Source: Hyphomicrobiales bacterium
GTDB lineage: Bacteria > Pseudomonadota > Alphaproteobacteria > Rhizobiales > Beijerinckiaceae
NCBI GenBank assembly: GCA_017302635.1
Contig: JAFLCX010000002.1
Location: 310,001-374,000, forward strand
DNA length: 64,000 nt
Direction: 5' to 3'
Shown here piece after piece: positions 19,100 to 29,002 of the stretch (positions within the stretch are counted from its first letter, which is position 1; each line of letters begins with the position of its first letter). Position numbers and translations under genes: made by a program. Under the pieces are notes generated by a model. That model worked only from the letters and a program-made list of their open reading frames with translations, was not told where the DNA came from and searched no databases.

Positions 19100-19998
19100 G
19101 GCCAGCGCACGCGCGGCGGCATCGACGAGAGGATCGATTCGATGTTGCCGCCAGTTTTCAGGCCGAACAGCGTGCCCCGGTCATAGAGCAGGTTGAACTC
19201 GACGTAGCGTCCACGCTGTACCTCCTGCTGATGCCGCTGCTCCTCGCTCCAGTCGATGCCAAGATTGCGCATCAGGATGTCGCAATAGATGGCGAGAAAC
19301 GCCTCGCCAACGCCTCGCGTGAAAGCGAAATCGGCCTCCCAGTCGCTTTCGCGATAATCGTAGAAAATCCCGCCGATCCCGCGCGGCTCGTTCCGGTGCT
19401 TGAGGTGAAAATACTCATCGCACCACGCCTTGTAGCGCGGATAATCCGCGCCATGCTCGGCACAGACTTTCTCCATTGCGGCGTGAAATGCGATCGCATC
19501 GGCATCCGATTGCGAGCGGCGCTCGGGCAGGAGAGGGGTGAGGTCTGCGCCGCCGCCGAACCAGGCCTTGGATGTCACGACAAAACGTGTGTTCATATGC
19601 ACCGTCGGCGCATTCGGGTTCCACGGATGCGCAATCAGCGAAATGCCGCAGGCGGAAAAGCGCGGGTCGCTCTCGGCGCCCGGAATCTGGGCCGCGAATT
19701 CGGGTGCGAAAGAGCCGTGGACATGGCTCACATGCACGCCGCATTTCTCGAAAACCCGGCCGCGCAGCATGCCCATCCTGCCACCGCCGCCGGGCGAGCC
19801 GTCGTGGTTCTGCCGCTGCCAAGGCTTGAATTCTGCTCGGCCTGGGCCGCCGGCCTCGGCGAAAAACGGGCCTTCTGCCTCGGCTTCGATCGCTTCGAAC
19901 GCGGCCATGATCCGGGTTTGGAGCGCGCCGAACCATTCGGCGGCACGTGCGATCCGGTTCTGGGTTTCGGGTTGGTCCAGCAGGGCTGTCATGGGCAT
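19096..19998 (-). CDS. hemF: Oxygen-dependent coproporphyrinogen III oxidase
   Basis: Converts coproporphyrinogen III to protoporphyrinogen IX using oxygen, in heme synthesis. The 300-residue product has the family blocks [36 protein letters not shown] and RGIGGIFYD. The longer frame up to 20178 overlaps trmL and its extra residues look non-coding. ATG 19998 (or ATG 19992, preceded by ACGGA) fits the family length. The presence of HemF means aerobic heme synthesis, consistent with the nearby bc1 operon. Confidence 0.94.
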   Translation of the reverse strand: MPMTALLDQPETQNRIARAAEWFGALQTRIMAAFEAIEAEAEGPFFAEAGGPGRAEFKPWQRQNHDGSPGGGGRMGMLRGRVFEKCGVHVSHVHGSFAPEFAAQIPGAESDPRFSACGISLIAHPWNPNAPTVHMNTRFVVTSKAWFGGGADLTPLLPERRSQSDADAIAFHAAMEKVCAEHGADYPRYKAWCDEYFHLKHRNEPRGIGGIFYDYRESDWEADFAFTRGVGEAFLAIYCDILMRNLGIDWSEEQRHQQEVQRGRYVEFNLLYDRGTLFGLKTGGNIESILSSMPPRVRWP

Positions 19999-20008
19999 TC
20001 CGTCATGA

Positions 20009-20560
20009 TCATCGGGCCTCTCCTGTTCCGAAGGGTGCGAAAAGGTCAAGCTGGCGCATCGCCTCGCCGGCGAGGATCGCGCCCGCCACCGCGACATTAA
20101 GGGAGCGCAGGCCGGGTCGAATCGGGATGAGGACCCGCGCATCGGCAGCGTCATGCACGACATCCGGCACGCCGGCACTTTCTCGCCCGAGCAGGATCAC
20201 GTCGCCGTGCCCGAACCGAAACTGATGATGTCCCACAGCGCCCTTGGTGGTGGCGAGCACGAGGCGATGCCCACCCTGTTTCCGCCATGTCTCGAAATGC
20301 GCGAACGAAAGATGCCGGGTCAACCGCAGATGGCTGAGGTAATCCAGCCCCGCACGCCGGAGGTTCCGGTCGCAGGCATCGAACCCGGCCGGTTCGATCA
20401 GGTCGAGATCGAGATCGAGGCAGGCGGCAAGGCGCATCAAGGTTCCCGCATTCTGGGGAATGTCGGGCTCAAAAAGCGCGATCCGGAGTCCGTGGGGCCG
20501 TGCAACCGGCCCGGCAGCGCTTTGACTTGTGTTTTCAACCATGGTTGGGGTCTTGAGCAT
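20009..20560 (-). CDS. trmL: tRNA (cytidine(34)-2'-O)-methyltransferase TrmL
   Basis: A SPOUT-class methyltransferase that 2'-O-methylates the wobble base of two leucine tRNAs in model bacteria. The motifs seen are [14 protein letters not shown] near residue 30, the knot segment [12 protein letters not shown], and [18 protein letters not shown] at the SAM-binding trefoil. The start could instead be ATG 20542. hemF begins 10 bases beyond the stop, so the two are likely cotranscribed. Confidence 0.92.
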   Translation of the reverse strand: MLKTPTMVENTSQSAAGPVARPHGLRIALFEPDIPQNAGTLMRLAACLDLDLDLIEPAGFDACDRNLRRAGLDYLSHLRLTRHLSFAHFETWRKQGGHRLVLATTKGAVGHHQFRFGHGDVILLGRESAGVPDVVHDAADARVLIPIRPGLRSLNVAVAGAILAGEAMRQLDLFAPFGTGEAR

Positions 20561-20808
20561 GCTCTTGGGGTATGGACAAGTGGCTTTTGGAGTGCCATTG
20601 AGCCATCAACTTTAGAACCGTTTTTGCCTTGATGCGGTCGCAATCCGTATCGGGCAGGCGGAGGCTGGTTCTGGCGACCTTGCGTCGCATGGAAATTGGC
20701 CGTGCCGTGGCATCATTTTCGGATTGTCAGGTAGCGAAACGGTTTTGGTTTTTTGCGATGGCCCGCTGGGAGTTCCGGATCCGGCGCGGCAAGAAGAGGA
20801 AAAGGGAC

Positions 20809-21363
20809 GTGGCTGATCACTCCACCAACGCGATGCAATCGGGCGATCCGAATCGCCGGGATTTCCTTCTGCTCGCCACGGGCGCGGCAGGTGTTGTGGC
20901 GGCGGGCGGTGTCGCCTGGCCGCTCATCTCGCAGATGAGCCCGGATGCTTCGACCATTGCGGCCGGCGCTCCGGTCGAGGTTGACCTCGCTCCGATCGGC
21001 GAAGGCAAGGCGATCACGCTGAAATGGCGCGGCAAGCCCATTTTCGTGCGTCACCGCACCGCGAAAGAGATCGAAGATGCCCGCAAGGACGATTCGGCGG
21101 CCCTTCCGGACAAGCAGGCGGATGCCGCTCGTGTCCGCGCGTTCGAAGGCAAGGCGCAGGACAAATGGATTGTCGTCTACGGCAACTGCACCCATCTCGG
21201 TTGCGTGCCGGTGGGCTTCTCGGGCGAATACAATGGCTGGTATTGCCCCTGCCACGGGTCGCACTACGACAATTCGGGGCGCATCCGCAAAGGCCCGGCT
21301 CCGCGCAACCTCGACATTCCGGAATTCGCGTTCCTGTCGGCTTCCAAAATCCGTATCGGCTAA
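20809..21363 (+). CDS. petA: Ubiquinol-cytochrome c reductase Rieske iron-sulfur subunit
   Basis: The Rieske protein of complex III. A twin-arginine signal anchor (NRRDFLLLATGAAG) precedes the membrane helix. The 2Fe-2S ligands lie in CTHLGCVP (residues 127-134) and CPCHGS (residues 146-151). I use GTG 20809, which follows GAGGA with 8-base spacing and gives the standard length of 184 residues; a longer frame from 20629 adds non-conserved residues. It is the first gene of petABC, with a 248-base region upstream. Confidence 0.96.
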   Translation: MADHSTNAMQSGDPNRRDFLLLATGAAGVVAAGGVAWPLISQMSPDASTIAAGAPVEVDLAPIGEGKAITLKWRGKPIFVRHRTAKEIEDARKDDSAALPDKQADAARVRAFEGKAQDKWIVVYGNCTHLGCVPVGFSGEYNGWYCPCHGSHYDNSGRIRKGPAPRNLDIPEFAFLSASKIRIG

Positions 21364-21385
21364 TCAGCAGGGGTGAGTGACAATC

Positions 21386-22657
21386 ATGGGTGAGCATCAT
21401 TCCACCTACGTGCCGAATACCGGGATCGAGCGCTGGATCGATGCGCGTCTCCCGATTGTGCGGCTGATGCATGATTCGGCGGTTTCCTACCCGGTTCCGC
21501 GCAATCTCAACTATTTCTGGACGTTCGGCGGCATCCTGATGTTCATGCTGGTGTCGCAGATCATCACCGGCATCGTGCTGGTGATGCATTACACGCCGCA
21601 TGTGGATTATGCCTTCAGCTCCGTCGAGCACATCATGCGCGACGTGAATTACGGCTGGCTGATGCGTTATGCGCATGCCAATGGCGCGTCGATGTTCTTC
21701 ATCGCGGTCTATATCCATATTTTCCGCGGCATGTATTACGGTTCCTACAAGGCTCCGCGCGAGTTGCTGTGGATCCTCGGCGTTGTGATCTTTCTTCTCA
21801 TGATGGCCACTGCGTTTATGGGCTATGTGCTTCCCTGGGGCCAGATGAGCTTCTGGGGCGCGACCGTGATCACCAACCTCTTCTCGGCGATCCCCGTCGT
21901 CGGCGAGGCAATTGTCACCTGGCTCTGGGGCGGTTACTCGGTCGATAACCCCACGCTCAACCGTTTCTTCTCGCTGCATTACCTGCTGCCGTTCATGATT
22001 TTCGGCGTGGTGATTCTGCACGTCTGGGCGCTGCATCATGTGGGTCAGAACAACCCTTCGGGCGTTGAGGTGAAGAACTACAAGAAAGACACCGTGCCGT
22101 TCACGCCGTTCGCGACCGTGAAGGATGCATTTGCGCTGGTATGCTTCCTGATGGTGTTTGCTTGGTTCGTATTCTTCCACCCGAACTTCCTCGGCCACGC
22201 CGATAACTACATCCCGGCTGATCCGCTGAAGACGCCGGCCCATATCGTGCCGGAATGGTACTTCCTGCCCTTCTACGGCATCCTGCGCGCCATCCCCGAC
22301 AAGCTCGGCGGTGTGGTGGCGATGTTCGCCTCGATCGCGATCCTCGCCTTCCTGCCTTGGCTTGATACTTCGAAGGTGAAGTCTGGCGCCTATCGCCCGG
22401 CCTTCAAGATTTTCTTCTGGGTGTTCGTGCTGGTGGCGATCCTTTTGGGCTATACCGGCTCGCAGCCGACCGATCAGGCGGTTCTGACGCTCGGCGGCCG
22501 CACCATTCTCGATATGGTCGGCTTCGCTCAGATCCTCACGGTGATGTACTTCGCCTATTTCGTGGTGGTTCTGCCGCTGCTCGGGCTCTTCGAGAAGCCC
22601 AAGCCCCTGCCGGCCTCGATCGCTGATTCAGTGCTCGCCTCCGGCCACGCGCACTAA
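21386..22657 (+). CDS. petB: Cytochrome b of the bc1 complex
   Basis: A 423-residue cytochrome b with eight predicted membrane helices. Visible landmarks are [10 protein letters not shown], the heme-ligand histidines in HYTPH and [27 protein letters not shown], and the quinol-oxidation motif PEWYFLPFY. It holds both b hemes and the Qi and Qo sites. ATG 21386 has AGGGGTGA at good spacing; GTG 21377 is an alternative. It lies between petA and petC. Confidence 0.97.
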   Translation: MGEHHSTYVPNTGIERWIDARLPIVRLMHDSAVSYPVPRNLNYFWTFGGILMFMLVSQIITGIVLVMHYTPHVDYAFSSVEHIMRDVNYGWLMRYAHANGASMFFIAVYIHIFRGMYYGSYKAPRELLWILGVVIFLLMMATAFMGYVLPWGQMSFWGATVITNLFSAIPVVGEAIVTWLWGGYSVDNPTLNRFFSLHYLLPFMIFGVVILHVWALHHVGQNNPSGVEVKNYKKDTVPFTPFATVKDAFALVCFLMVFAWFVFFHPNFLGHADNYIPADPLKTPAHIVPEWYFLPFYGILRAIPDKLGGVVAMFASIAILAFLPWLDTSKVKSGAYRPAFKIFFWVFVLVAILLGYTGSQPTDQAVLTLGGRTILDMVGFAQILTVMYFAYFVVVLPLLGLFEKPKPLPASIADSVLASGHAH

Positions 22658-22681
22658 GTGAACGGACAAGAAGGATTGACG

Positions 22682-23569
22682 ATGATGAATTCCCTGTCTC
22701 GTTCTCTTGGTGTTGCCGCGATTGTCGCTACAGGCTTCGCCTTCGCTGCTCCGGCTTTCGCGGCCGGTGCCGGCGAGAAGCCGCCGCGCCAGACCTGGTC
22801 GTTTTATGGACCGTTCGGCACCTACGACAAGGCCCAGCTCCAGCGCGGTTTCAAGGTCTATCGCGAGAACTGCGCCTCCTGCCACGGGCTCTCTAAGCTC
22901 TCATTCCGCAACCTTTCCGAGCCCGGTGGTCCCGGGTTCACGGATGGTCAGGTTCGCACGCTGGCGGCGGAATACAAGGTCAAGGACGGCCCGAACGAGG
23001 CCGGTGACATGTTCGAGCGTCCGGCCCGCCCGTCGGATCGTTTCCCAAAGCCCTTCGCCAATGATGAACTGGCCAAGGCAGCAAACAACGGCGCAGTGCC
23101 ACCGGATTTCTCGGTGATCGCGAAGGCCCGCTCCTACGAGCGCGGTTTCCCGACCTACCTGTTCGATATCGTCACGCAATATCAGCAACAGGGACCGGAT
23201 TATATCACGGCTTTGCTCACCGGCTATGAAGCCCCGCCCAAGGGCGTGAAGGTGGAAGACGGCCTGCACTGGAACAAGTATTTCCCGGGTAACAAGATCG
23301 CGATGTCGAACCCGCTGCTCGCCATGTTTGATGATGCGGGCAAGGCTTCGGACCCGAACTACTACACCGATGGCACGCCGGTGACGAAGCTTCAGGTTGC
23401 CAAGGATGTCACCGCTTTCCTGATGTGGGCGGCCGAACCCAAGATGGAAGAGCGCAAGCGCACGGGCGTGAAGGTCATGCTCTGGCTTATCGTGCTTGCG
23501 GGCCTTCTGTTCATGCTCAAGAAGCGCATCTGGTCGCGTCTCGATGCCGAACCCTCCAAGGCGCATTGA
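22682..23569 (+). CDS. petC: Cytochrome c1 of the bc1 complex
   Basis: A 295-residue protein with a cleavable signal peptide ending near FAFAAPAFAA, the heme c site C64-A-S-C67-H68, and a C-terminal anchor helix (MLWLIVLAGLLFMLKKRIWSR in part). It carries electrons from the Rieske protein to soluble or membrane cytochrome c. ATG 22682 follows AGAAGGA; a GTG frame at 22658 is less likely. A strong terminator follows 26 bases after the stop. Confidence 0.96.
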   Translation: MMNSLSRSLGVAAIVATGFAFAAPAFAAGAGEKPPRQTWSFYGPFGTYDKAQLQRGFKVYRENCASCHGLSKLSFRNLSEPGGPGFTDGQVRTLAAEYKVKDGPNEAGDMFERPARPSDRFPKPFANDELAKAANNGAVPPDFSVIAKARSYERGFPTYLFDIVTQYQQQGPDYITALLTGYEAPPKGVKVEDGLHWNKYFPGNKIAMSNPLLAMFDDAGKASDPNYYTDGTPVTKLQVAKDVTAFLMWAAEPKMEERKRTGVKVMLWLIVLAGLLFMLKKRIWSRLDAEPSKAH

Positions 23570-23595
23570 TTTGCGCGGAAATTCCATGAAGGATC

Positions 23596-23618
23596 AGGGG
23601 GCTGCGGCCCCCTTTTTC
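23596..23618 (+). terminator. Intrinsic terminator of petABC
   Basis: A perfect 7-bp stem, AGGGGGC (23596-23602) and GCCCCCT (23607-23613), with a TGCG loop, followed directly by a run of T. It ends the bc1 operon 26 bases after petC and separates it from apt. Confidence 0.9.
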
Positions 23619-23668
23619 TATGGATAATCGGGCTCGGTGGTGCAGCGGGTTTGAAGCGGGGCGTCAGC

Positions 23669-24226
23669 ATGATCGATGGGAAAACCGGGACGATGGCGTC
23701 CGAATTGCGCGCGGCGATCCGCACGATTTCCGACTATCCCAAGCCCGGCATCGAGTTTCGTGACATCTCGACCCTCCTGGGCAATCCGCGCGCGTTCCGC
23801 CGAGCCGTCGACGAACTGGTGCAACCCTATGCGGGTGCCGGGATTGCCAAGGTGGCGGGCATTGAAGCGCGCGGTTTCATCCTGGGCGGGGCGATTGCGC
23901 ATCAGCTCTCCTGCGGCTTCGTGCCCATCCGCAAGAAAGGCAAGCTGCCGCACACAACCGTGTCGATTTCCTACAGCCTGGAATATGGCACCGACACGAT
24001 GGAGATGCATGTCGATGCCGTTTCCAAGGGAGAGAAAGTGATCCTCGTGGATGACCTGATCGCTACAGGAGGCACTGCAAGCGCTGCCGTGAAGCTGCTC
24101 CAACAACTGGGTGCCGAGGTCGTTGCCGCCTGTTTCGTGATCGACCTGCCAGATCTCGGTGGGGCTAAAAAAATCCGCGCGCTTGGCGTGCCGGTGCGCA
24201 CGCTCATCGCGTTCGAGGGACATTGA
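23669..24226 (+). CDS. apt: Adenine phosphoribosyltransferase
   Basis: Salvages adenine to AMP using PRPP. The 185-residue product has [11 protein letters not shown] near the N-terminus, [10 protein letters not shown], and the PRPP-binding loop [13 protein letters not shown] near residue 127. I start at ATG 23669; TTG 23651 and ATG 23693 are in frame. It lies just after the petABC terminator and converges on the MTA/SAH nucleosidase gene, which also produces adenine, with 6 bases between stops. Confidence 0.94.
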   Translation: MIDGKTGTMASELRAAIRTISDYPKPGIEFRDISTLLGNPRAFRRAVDELVQPYAGAGIAKVAGIEARGFILGGAIAHQLSCGFVPIRKKGKLPHTTVSISYSLEYGTDTMEMHVDAVSKGEKVILVDDLIATGGTASAAVKLLQQLGAEVVAACFVIDLPDLGGAKKIRALGVPVRTLIAFEGH

Positions 24227-24232
24227 GCCTGT

Positions 24233-24868
24233 TCAGGCGCATGGCAGGAGCATGTCCAACCGCGCGATGATTTTCGCCATTTCCTCGTCGAGATGGCCGA
24301 GCAGCGCGGTCCAATCCGAATAGTGCCGCAATTCATGGGCGCCATCCGAGATACCGCGCAGGCCGATCATCGGGACGCCGAAACTCTGGCAGGCGCGCAG
24401 AACGGCGAAGCTCTCCATATCGACCATATCGGCATCAATGGCCTCGTAGGCATGCCCGGTGACGATATTGGCGCCGGTCGAGAGTCGTGCCACGGGGATT
24501 TCATGCAGGCGGATGGGTAATTCGATCTCGACCGGGATATCGAGAAACGGCGTCGCGCCCCTGGTAAAACCGAGCGGGCTCGCATCCATGTCGCGGTAGC
24601 TCACGCTTGCCACCTGATAGATGGCGCCCTGCTCGAGCCGGTTCGAACCGGCGGAACCGAGCGAGACCACGAGATCCGGGAGCGTGTTGGCGTCGGAAAG
24701 AGCCGCGAGTGCGCGCGTGGTGCCGATGGCCGCCTCGACCGGGCCGACGCCGGTATTCACCGGCTGGATCAGAGCGCGCAAATGCGGGCCATATTCGGCT
24801 ACCGTCGCCATCACGAAGAGGATGCGTCGCCCGGCGAAAAGCCCCAGATGCGGCGTGTTCCTGCTCAC
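24233..24868 (-). CDS. 5'-methylthioadenosine/S-adenosylhomocysteine nucleosidase-like protein
   Basis: A 211-residue purine nucleosidase-like protein. The substrate-site blocks seen are NTGVGPVEAA, VVSLGSAGS and DMVDMESFAVLRAC, and the catalytic aspartate is in RGISDGA. The family cleaves MTA or SAH to adenine plus a thio-ribose product. I start at GTG 24868, which overlaps the upstream stop by 4 bases (GTGA), so it is probably coupled to the MaoC gene. It converges on apt, which would recycle the adenine released. Confidence 0.85.
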   Translation of the reverse strand: MSRNTPHLGLFAGRRILFVMATVAEYGPHLRALIQPVNTGVGPVEAAIGTTRALAALSDANTLPDLVVSLGSAGSNRLEQGAIYQVASVSYRDMDASPLGFTRGATPFLDIPVEIELPIRLHEIPVARLSTGANIVTGHAYEAIDADMVDMESFAVLRACQSFGVPMIGLRGISDGAHELRHYSDWTALLGHLDEEMAKIIARLDMLLPCA

Positions 24869-25863
24869 GGAACGGCTTCCCACAGAACGGTGCCGGTGAA
24901 GGCGAAAACCAGTTCGCCGCGCTGGTTGAGCGCGAAATTGCGGTGCGAGGCGATGCCCCAGCCGGGACGCGAGGCCGATCTGCGCGCCTCGATCAGCTTC
25001 GAGCCATAGGTCAGCCGGTCTCCCGCCAGTACAGGCTTGATCCAGCGAAGGTCGCGAAAGCCGGGCGAGGGGCCGAGTTTCGGAACGAAATTCCCCGATC
25101 GAGTCTCGCTGGCCCAGTAACCGCAGATCGTGCGCATCCAGCCCGAGGCAATATGCCAGCCGGAGGCCGAGAGGCCTCCAAAATGGCTGGCACGACCGGC
25201 TTCTTCGGAAAGGTGAAACTCCTGCGGGTCAAAATCGCGCGCAAAGGCGATGATCGCCTCCGGCGTGAATTCCATCTCGCCGAGCCGCAAGGTGAGGCCC
25301 GGCTCCATCTCGCCCACCCGCGCCATCGGCGGGCTCGGCCGATCCGGGAAGCTCAGTGTCTCGGGCGTTCGGGGCGGAATATCAAGCCCCTCGGGCGGAG
25401 GGACAGGCTCGGAGGAATCACGCCTCAGGAACATGATCAGGTTTTCCTGAGAGAACACATCCACGCCATTTTGGTTGGCGAGCAGGAAGCGGAAACTCAC
25501 GAAACCCCGATCGGGTTTCGAGGTGGAGGCGCGCTTTCCGAGCACCTCGAACCGGCCAGAAAGGCGGTCTCCCGGTCGCACGGGTGCTCGCCACTCGACC
25601 GCGCTGACCCCCGGCGATCCCATCCCCGATTTTGCGGCGAGCAGGAATCCATCCGCCATCAGCCGCATGTTAAGAGAGGCGGTATGCCAGCCGGAGGCGA
25701 TCAGGCCGCCGGTCATTTTGGCCTGCGCCGAACTGGCATCGAGATGCATCGGCTGCGGGTCATAATGGGCGGCGAAGCGAATGATTTCCGCCTCATCCAG
25801 CGTCGCTGTGCCGTAGTTTTCGGTCTGGCCGACGACGAAATCCTCGAAAAACCTGATCCCCAT
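24865..25863 (-). CDS. MaoC-type dehydratase with two hot-dog domains
   Basis: A 332-residue protein made of two MaoC-like hot-dog halves. Each half has a hydratase-like motif: FAAHYDPQPMHLD and GGLIASGWHTASL in the first, FARDFDPQEFHLS and GGLSASGWHIASG in the second. The D-x(4)-H pattern of R-specific enoyl-CoA hydratases is kept in both. A physiological substrate cannot be assigned. ATG 25863 gives the usual N-terminus (FFEDFVVGQTE); a TTG frame at 25893 is longer. It is coupled to the nucleosidase gene. Confidence 0.85.
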   Translation of the reverse strand: MGIRFFEDFVVGQTENYGTATLDEAEIIRFAAHYDPQPMHLDASSAQAKMTGGLIASGWHTASLNMRLMADGFLLAAKSGMGSPGVSAVEWRAPVRPGDRLSGRFEVLGKRASTSKPDRGFVSFRFLLANQNGVDVFSQENLIMFLRRDSSEPVPPPEGLDIPPRTPETLSFPDRPSPPMARVGEMEPGLTLRLGEMEFTPEAIIAFARDFDPQEFHLSEEAGRASHFGGLSASGWHIASGWMRTICGYWASETRSGNFVPKLGPSPGFRDLRWIKPVLAGDRLTYGSKLIEARRSASRPGWGIASHRNFALNQRGELVFAFTGTVLWEAVP

Positions 25864-25905
25864 TTGCCTGTGGCTCAAAATGGCCTCCGCCAATGTCGTC
25901 GCAGT

Positions 25906-27003
25906 TCAGTTTGCGAAGCGGAAATGCAGAACGTCGCCGTCGGCGACCTCGTATTCCTTGCCTTCAAGGCGGAATTTGCCGGCCTCGCGCGCGCCGCTTT
26001 CGCCGTTGAAGGCAATGTAATCGGAGTAAGCGATGGTTTCGGCGCGGATGAAGCCCTTCTCGAAATCCGTGTGGATCACCCCGGCTGCAGCCGGAGCCTT
26101 GGTGCCGGCTGTAATGGTCCAGGCGCGGGCTTCCTTGGGGCCGACGGTAAAATAGGTGAGCAGGCCCAGCAGCGCGTAGCCCTCGCGGATGACGCGGTTG
26201 AGGCCAGGTTCAGCCAACCCGATGGCTTCGAGATATTCCACCTGCTCGTCAGGCGGCAGCACCGCGACTTCGCTCTCGATCTTGGCCGAGACGACGACAG
26301 CACGCGCGCCCTCTTTCTTCGCGAAGCTGAAGACCTGCTGCGAAAATCCGTTGCCCTGATCGGCCGAGGCTTCCTCGACATTGCACACATAAAGCACCGG
26401 CTTCGATGTCAGCAGACCGAGCATGCGGAAATTGCGCTCTTCACCGGCCTTCACTTCAACGAGGCGGGCGGGTTTGCCTTCTCGCAGCAGAACGAGGGCG
26501 CGGTTCATGAGATCGAAGATTTCCTTCGCTTCCTTGTCACCGCCCTTGGCCTTTTTTTCGATCGCGACGATGCGCTTCTCGAGACTGTCGAGATCGGCGA
26601 GCATCAACTCGGTCTCGATCGTCTCGATATCGGCGACGGGGTCGATCTTGCCCTCGACATGCGTGATGTCGCTATCCTCAAAACAGCGCACGACATGGGC
26701 GATGGCATCGACCTCGCGGATGTTGGCAAGGAACTGGTTGCCCAAGCCCTCGCCTTTCGAGGCACCGCGCACGAGGCCAGCGATATCGACAAAGGTGAGC
26801 CGCGTCGGGATGATCTCCTTCGAGGTCGCGATTTTCGCGAGCTTCTCCAACCGCTCATCCGGCACCGCGACATCGCCAACGTTTGGTTCGATGGTGCAGA
26901 ATGGATAATTCGCAGCCTGCGCCGCAGCCGTTTGCGTCAGTGCGTTGAAAAGCGTGGACTTGCCGACATTCGGCAGGCCCACAATGCCCATCTTGAAACC
27001 CAT
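25906..27003 (-). CDS. ychF: Redox-regulated ribosome-associated GTPase/ATPase YchF
   Basis: A 365-residue Obg-related protein. Walker A is GLPNVGKST (residues 9-17), G3 is DIAGLVRGAS, and the family-specific NVEE replaces the usual NKxD guanine motif, consistent with ATP preference in this group. A coiled-coil arm and a C-terminal TGS domain follow (AWTI, HTDFEKGFIRAE). It binds ribosomes. It lies downstream of pth on the same strand with about 57 bases between, a common arrangement. Confidence 0.96.
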   Translation of the reverse strand: MGFKMGIVGLPNVGKSTLFNALTQTAAAQAANYPFCTIEPNVGDVAVPDERLEKLAKIATSKEIIPTRLTFVDIAGLVRGASKGEGLGNQFLANIREVDAIAHVVRCFEDSDITHVEGKIDPVADIETIETELMLADLDSLEKRIVAIEKKAKGGDKEAKEIFDLMNRALVLLREGKPARLVEVKAGEERNFRMLGLLTSKPVLYVCNVEEASADQGNGFSQQVFSFAKKEGARAVVVSAKIESEVAVLPPDEQVEYLEAIGLAEPGLNRVIREGYALLGLLTYFTVGPKEARAWTITAGTKAPAAAGVIHTDFEKGFIRAETIAYSDYIAFNGESGAREAGKFRLEGKEYEVADGDVLHFRFAN

Positions 27004-27060
27004 GATGCCTGTTCCGTGATCGGCGGGAAAAGCCCGCCCCTGTTCAATCTGCGCCGCTTT

Positions 27061-27702
27061 TCAGCGAGGTTCCTCGCTCTGTCCAGCCTTTTTCGCCTCA
27101 GCAGCCTCTTTGGGTGTTTTTGCATCCGCATGGCCGGCCTTTTCCATCGCAAGATGGATGCGGCTGGCAAAGAGCGCGTCCTTCTCGCCGAGCAATCCGG
27201 CATTCTGCGCGATGGCGTCGCACAGGTCATTCACCCACGCCCGTTCCGCTTTCGCGAAATCATTCAGCACGTAGGCATGCACCTGGGCCTTGTCTCCCGG
27301 ATGCCCGATCCCGAGTCTCACGCGGGCATAGTCATTGCCGCAATGCGCGGTGATGGATCGCAAGCCATTGTGGCCAGCATTGCCGCCGCCAATTTTCACA
27401 CGCAGCTTGCCCGGTGGCAGATCGAGTTCATCATGGAAGGTGTAGACCTGCGCCAGATCGATCTTGAAGAAATCCATCGCGGCGCGCACCGCCCGGCCGC
27501 TCTCGTTCATGAAGGTCTGGGGCTTCAGAAGCAGAGTCTTTTGCCCATCCAGGACAATTTCGGCAGTCTCGCCCTGAAACCGCGCACGCCAAGGCGAGCC
27601 GCGATGCGCCTCGTGGATCGCATCCAGCGCCATGAAGCCGATATTATGCCGGTTCGTGGCATATTTCGCCCCCGGATTCCCGAGGCCGACGAGGAGCATC
27701 AT
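27061..27702 (-). CDS. pth: Peptidyl-tRNA hydrolase
   Basis: Releases tRNA from peptidyl-tRNA. The 213-residue product has GLGNPG (residues 6-11), the catalytic His19 in [16 protein letters not shown], the Asp block HDELDLPPG and GHNGLRS. The C-terminal about 20 residues are a charged K/E/A tail beyond the usual length. It sits between rplY and ychF on one strand, the order frequently seen in alphaproteobacteria. Confidence 0.96.
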   Translation of the reverse strand: MMLLVGLGNPGAKYATNRHNIGFMALDAIHEAHRGSPWRARFQGETAEIVLDGQKTLLLKPQTFMNESGRAVRAAMDFFKIDLAQVYTFHDELDLPPGKLRVKIGGGNAGHNGLRSITAHCGNDYARVRLGIGHPGDKAQVHAYVLNDFAKAERAWVNDLCDAIAQNAGLLGEKDALFASRIHLAMEKAGHADAKTPKEAAEAKKAGQSEEPR

Positions 27703-27796
27703 GTCCAGTCCTCCCTCGAGTCTGGTCTTTAACCTTGTCGTGACGCGCCGGCTTCCGATCAGCCGGGCTTCACGGGATCTGACAAAGCCTCAGGCA

Positions 27797-27831
27797 TAAA
27801 AAGAGCCGGATCGCGGTTGCAACCCGGCTCG
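27797..27831 (-). terminator. Terminator downstream of rplY
   Basis: Read on the minus strand, GAGCCGG (27825-27831) pairs with CCGGCTC (27804-27810) around a 14-base loop, followed by a run of T (27799-27803 on the plus strand is A-rich). It lies 34 bases past the rplY stop and before pth. Confidence 0.65.
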
Positions 27832-27865
27832 ATCGGATGGAGCGCAGCGACAGGCTGCGCAACGA

Positions 27866-28444
27866 TCACTCTTCCTTCGCCGAACCGGTGATGGTGATGA
27901 TCGTCTGGTCCTTTTCGCCGCCGGCCGCAACCTTGGCTCCGGCCGGGAGCTGGATGGCCGAGATGTGGATCGAATCGCCGATCTTCGCCTTCGAGACATC
28001 GATCGTGATCGCAGCCGGGATGTTGTCGGCCGGAACGATGAGTTCGATCGCGTGGCGCACGAGGTTCAACGAACCGCCGCCCTTAATGCCCGGCGAGACT
28101 TCCTGGCCGACCACATGCACCGGCACTTCGACGCGCACGGTCGAGCCTTCCGCGAGGCGCAGGAAATCGACATGGAGCGGGAAATCACGGACACGGTCGA
28201 GCTGGTAGTCGCGCGGAATGGCGCGCACCTTGGTGCCCTCGACATCAATCTCGAACACAGTGGTCAGGAAGTGACCCGCATAGATCAGCGTGTTCGTCTC
28301 TTTGTAATTGAGCGAGATGGCGATCGGCGGCTGACCGGCCCCGTAGATGACGGCCGGAACGCGGCCTTCACGACGGACTGCACGGGCGGCCCCCTTGCCA
28401 ACCCCCTCGCGGCGCTTGGCCGCAAGCTGCTTCATAGAAGCCAT
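27866..28444 (-). CDS. rplY: 50S ribosomal protein L25/general stress protein Ctc
   Basis: A 192-residue long-form L25 that binds 5S rRNA. The N-terminal domain shows AAKRREGVGKGAARAVRREG and VPAVIYG; a C-terminal TL5/Ctc beta domain follows (VEVPVHVVGQEVSPG). I use ATG 28444, which is preceded by GGAGA at proper spacing; the longer frame to 28465 has none. It is upstream of pth and ychF on the same strand but separated by a terminator-like hairpin. Confidence 0.95.
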   Translation of the reverse strand: MASMKQLAAKRREGVGKGAARAVRREGRVPAVIYGAGQPPIAISLNYKETNTLIYAGHFLTTVFEIDVEGTKVRAIPRDYQLDRVRDFPLHVDFLRLAEGSTVRVEVPVHVVGQEVSPGIKGGGSLNLVRHAIELIVPADNIPAAITIDVSKAKIGDSIHISAIQLPAGAKVAAGGEKDQTIITITGSAKEE

Positions 28445-28594
28445 GGTGTTTCTCCAACAAATCAAGTCCGCTTACGTGCCTCGCGGCGCTCAGGCGGGTT
28501 TTCGGGTTTCACCCGCGACCTCCAGGGGTGTCAGCGCGGGTGCGGGGGCTATAGGGGAAAAGCGGCGAGGGGGCAAGGGTAAGGGGTATGCGCC

Positions 28595-28915
28595 TCAGCG
28601 CCCATGCCGGCGTTTGATCTCGCCTATTTCCACGAGCATGCCCTTGAGTGCGTCAATCGCATCCTTCTCGCGTCGGTCGAGCGGGCGTTTCGGTTCGAAA
28701 TGTTCCAGCAGGACGGCAAGGGCGTCGCCCAGCCGGCCGAGTTGCTTGCCATAGCTGCCGACCTCGTTGAGCACTTCATCCTCGACGGGTGGCGCTCCGG
28801 ACTGCCCGAGATTGATGCTGATCGTCGGGCTGAAGAAGGATGTCATCGGCGCAATGACCTGATCACCGCCGATGGAGGGAAACCGAACGCTGAGCGTGCG
28901 CAGGAAATCGGACAT
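28595..28915 (-). CDS. Conserved hypothetical protein, 106 residues
   Basis: A 106-residue protein that I do not recognise by name. The N-terminal half is polar with beta character (FFSPTISINLGQSG); the C-terminal half is helical and charged (KQLGRLGDALAVLLEHFEP, DRREKDAIDALKGML). No membrane helix or signal is seen. GGGTGA precedes the ATG. Codon use resembles that of its neighbours, so it is probably a real gene. It stands alone between rplY and the membrane protein gene. Confidence 0.65.
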   Translation of the reverse strand: MSDFLRTLSVRFPSIGGDQVIAPMTSFFSPTISINLGQSGAPPVEDEVLNEVGSYGKQLGRLGDALAVLLEHFEPKRPLDRREKDAIDALKGMLVEIGEIKRRHGR

Positions 28916-29002
28916 GGTTCACCCTGATCAAGGAAAGCAGGGGATATTCTGCGCGCCGATGTTGCGCTGCACAAGTCGGGAAACCCTCGATTTCCGACGT
29001 GA

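Noticed and set aside
18775..24650. Possible tRNA T-loop sequences of the TTCGAAcc type
   Set aside because: The few matches lie inside conserved genes (cca, MTA nucleosidase) and no acceptor or anticodon stem can be drawn around them.
24607..27732. A 1041-codon plus-strand open frame covering the MTA nucleosidase, MaoC, ychF and pth genes
   Set aside because: It is exactly antisense to four well-conserved genes. Its residues show no domain and are dominated by Arg, His and Gly, as expected for the complement of G+C-rich coding sequence.
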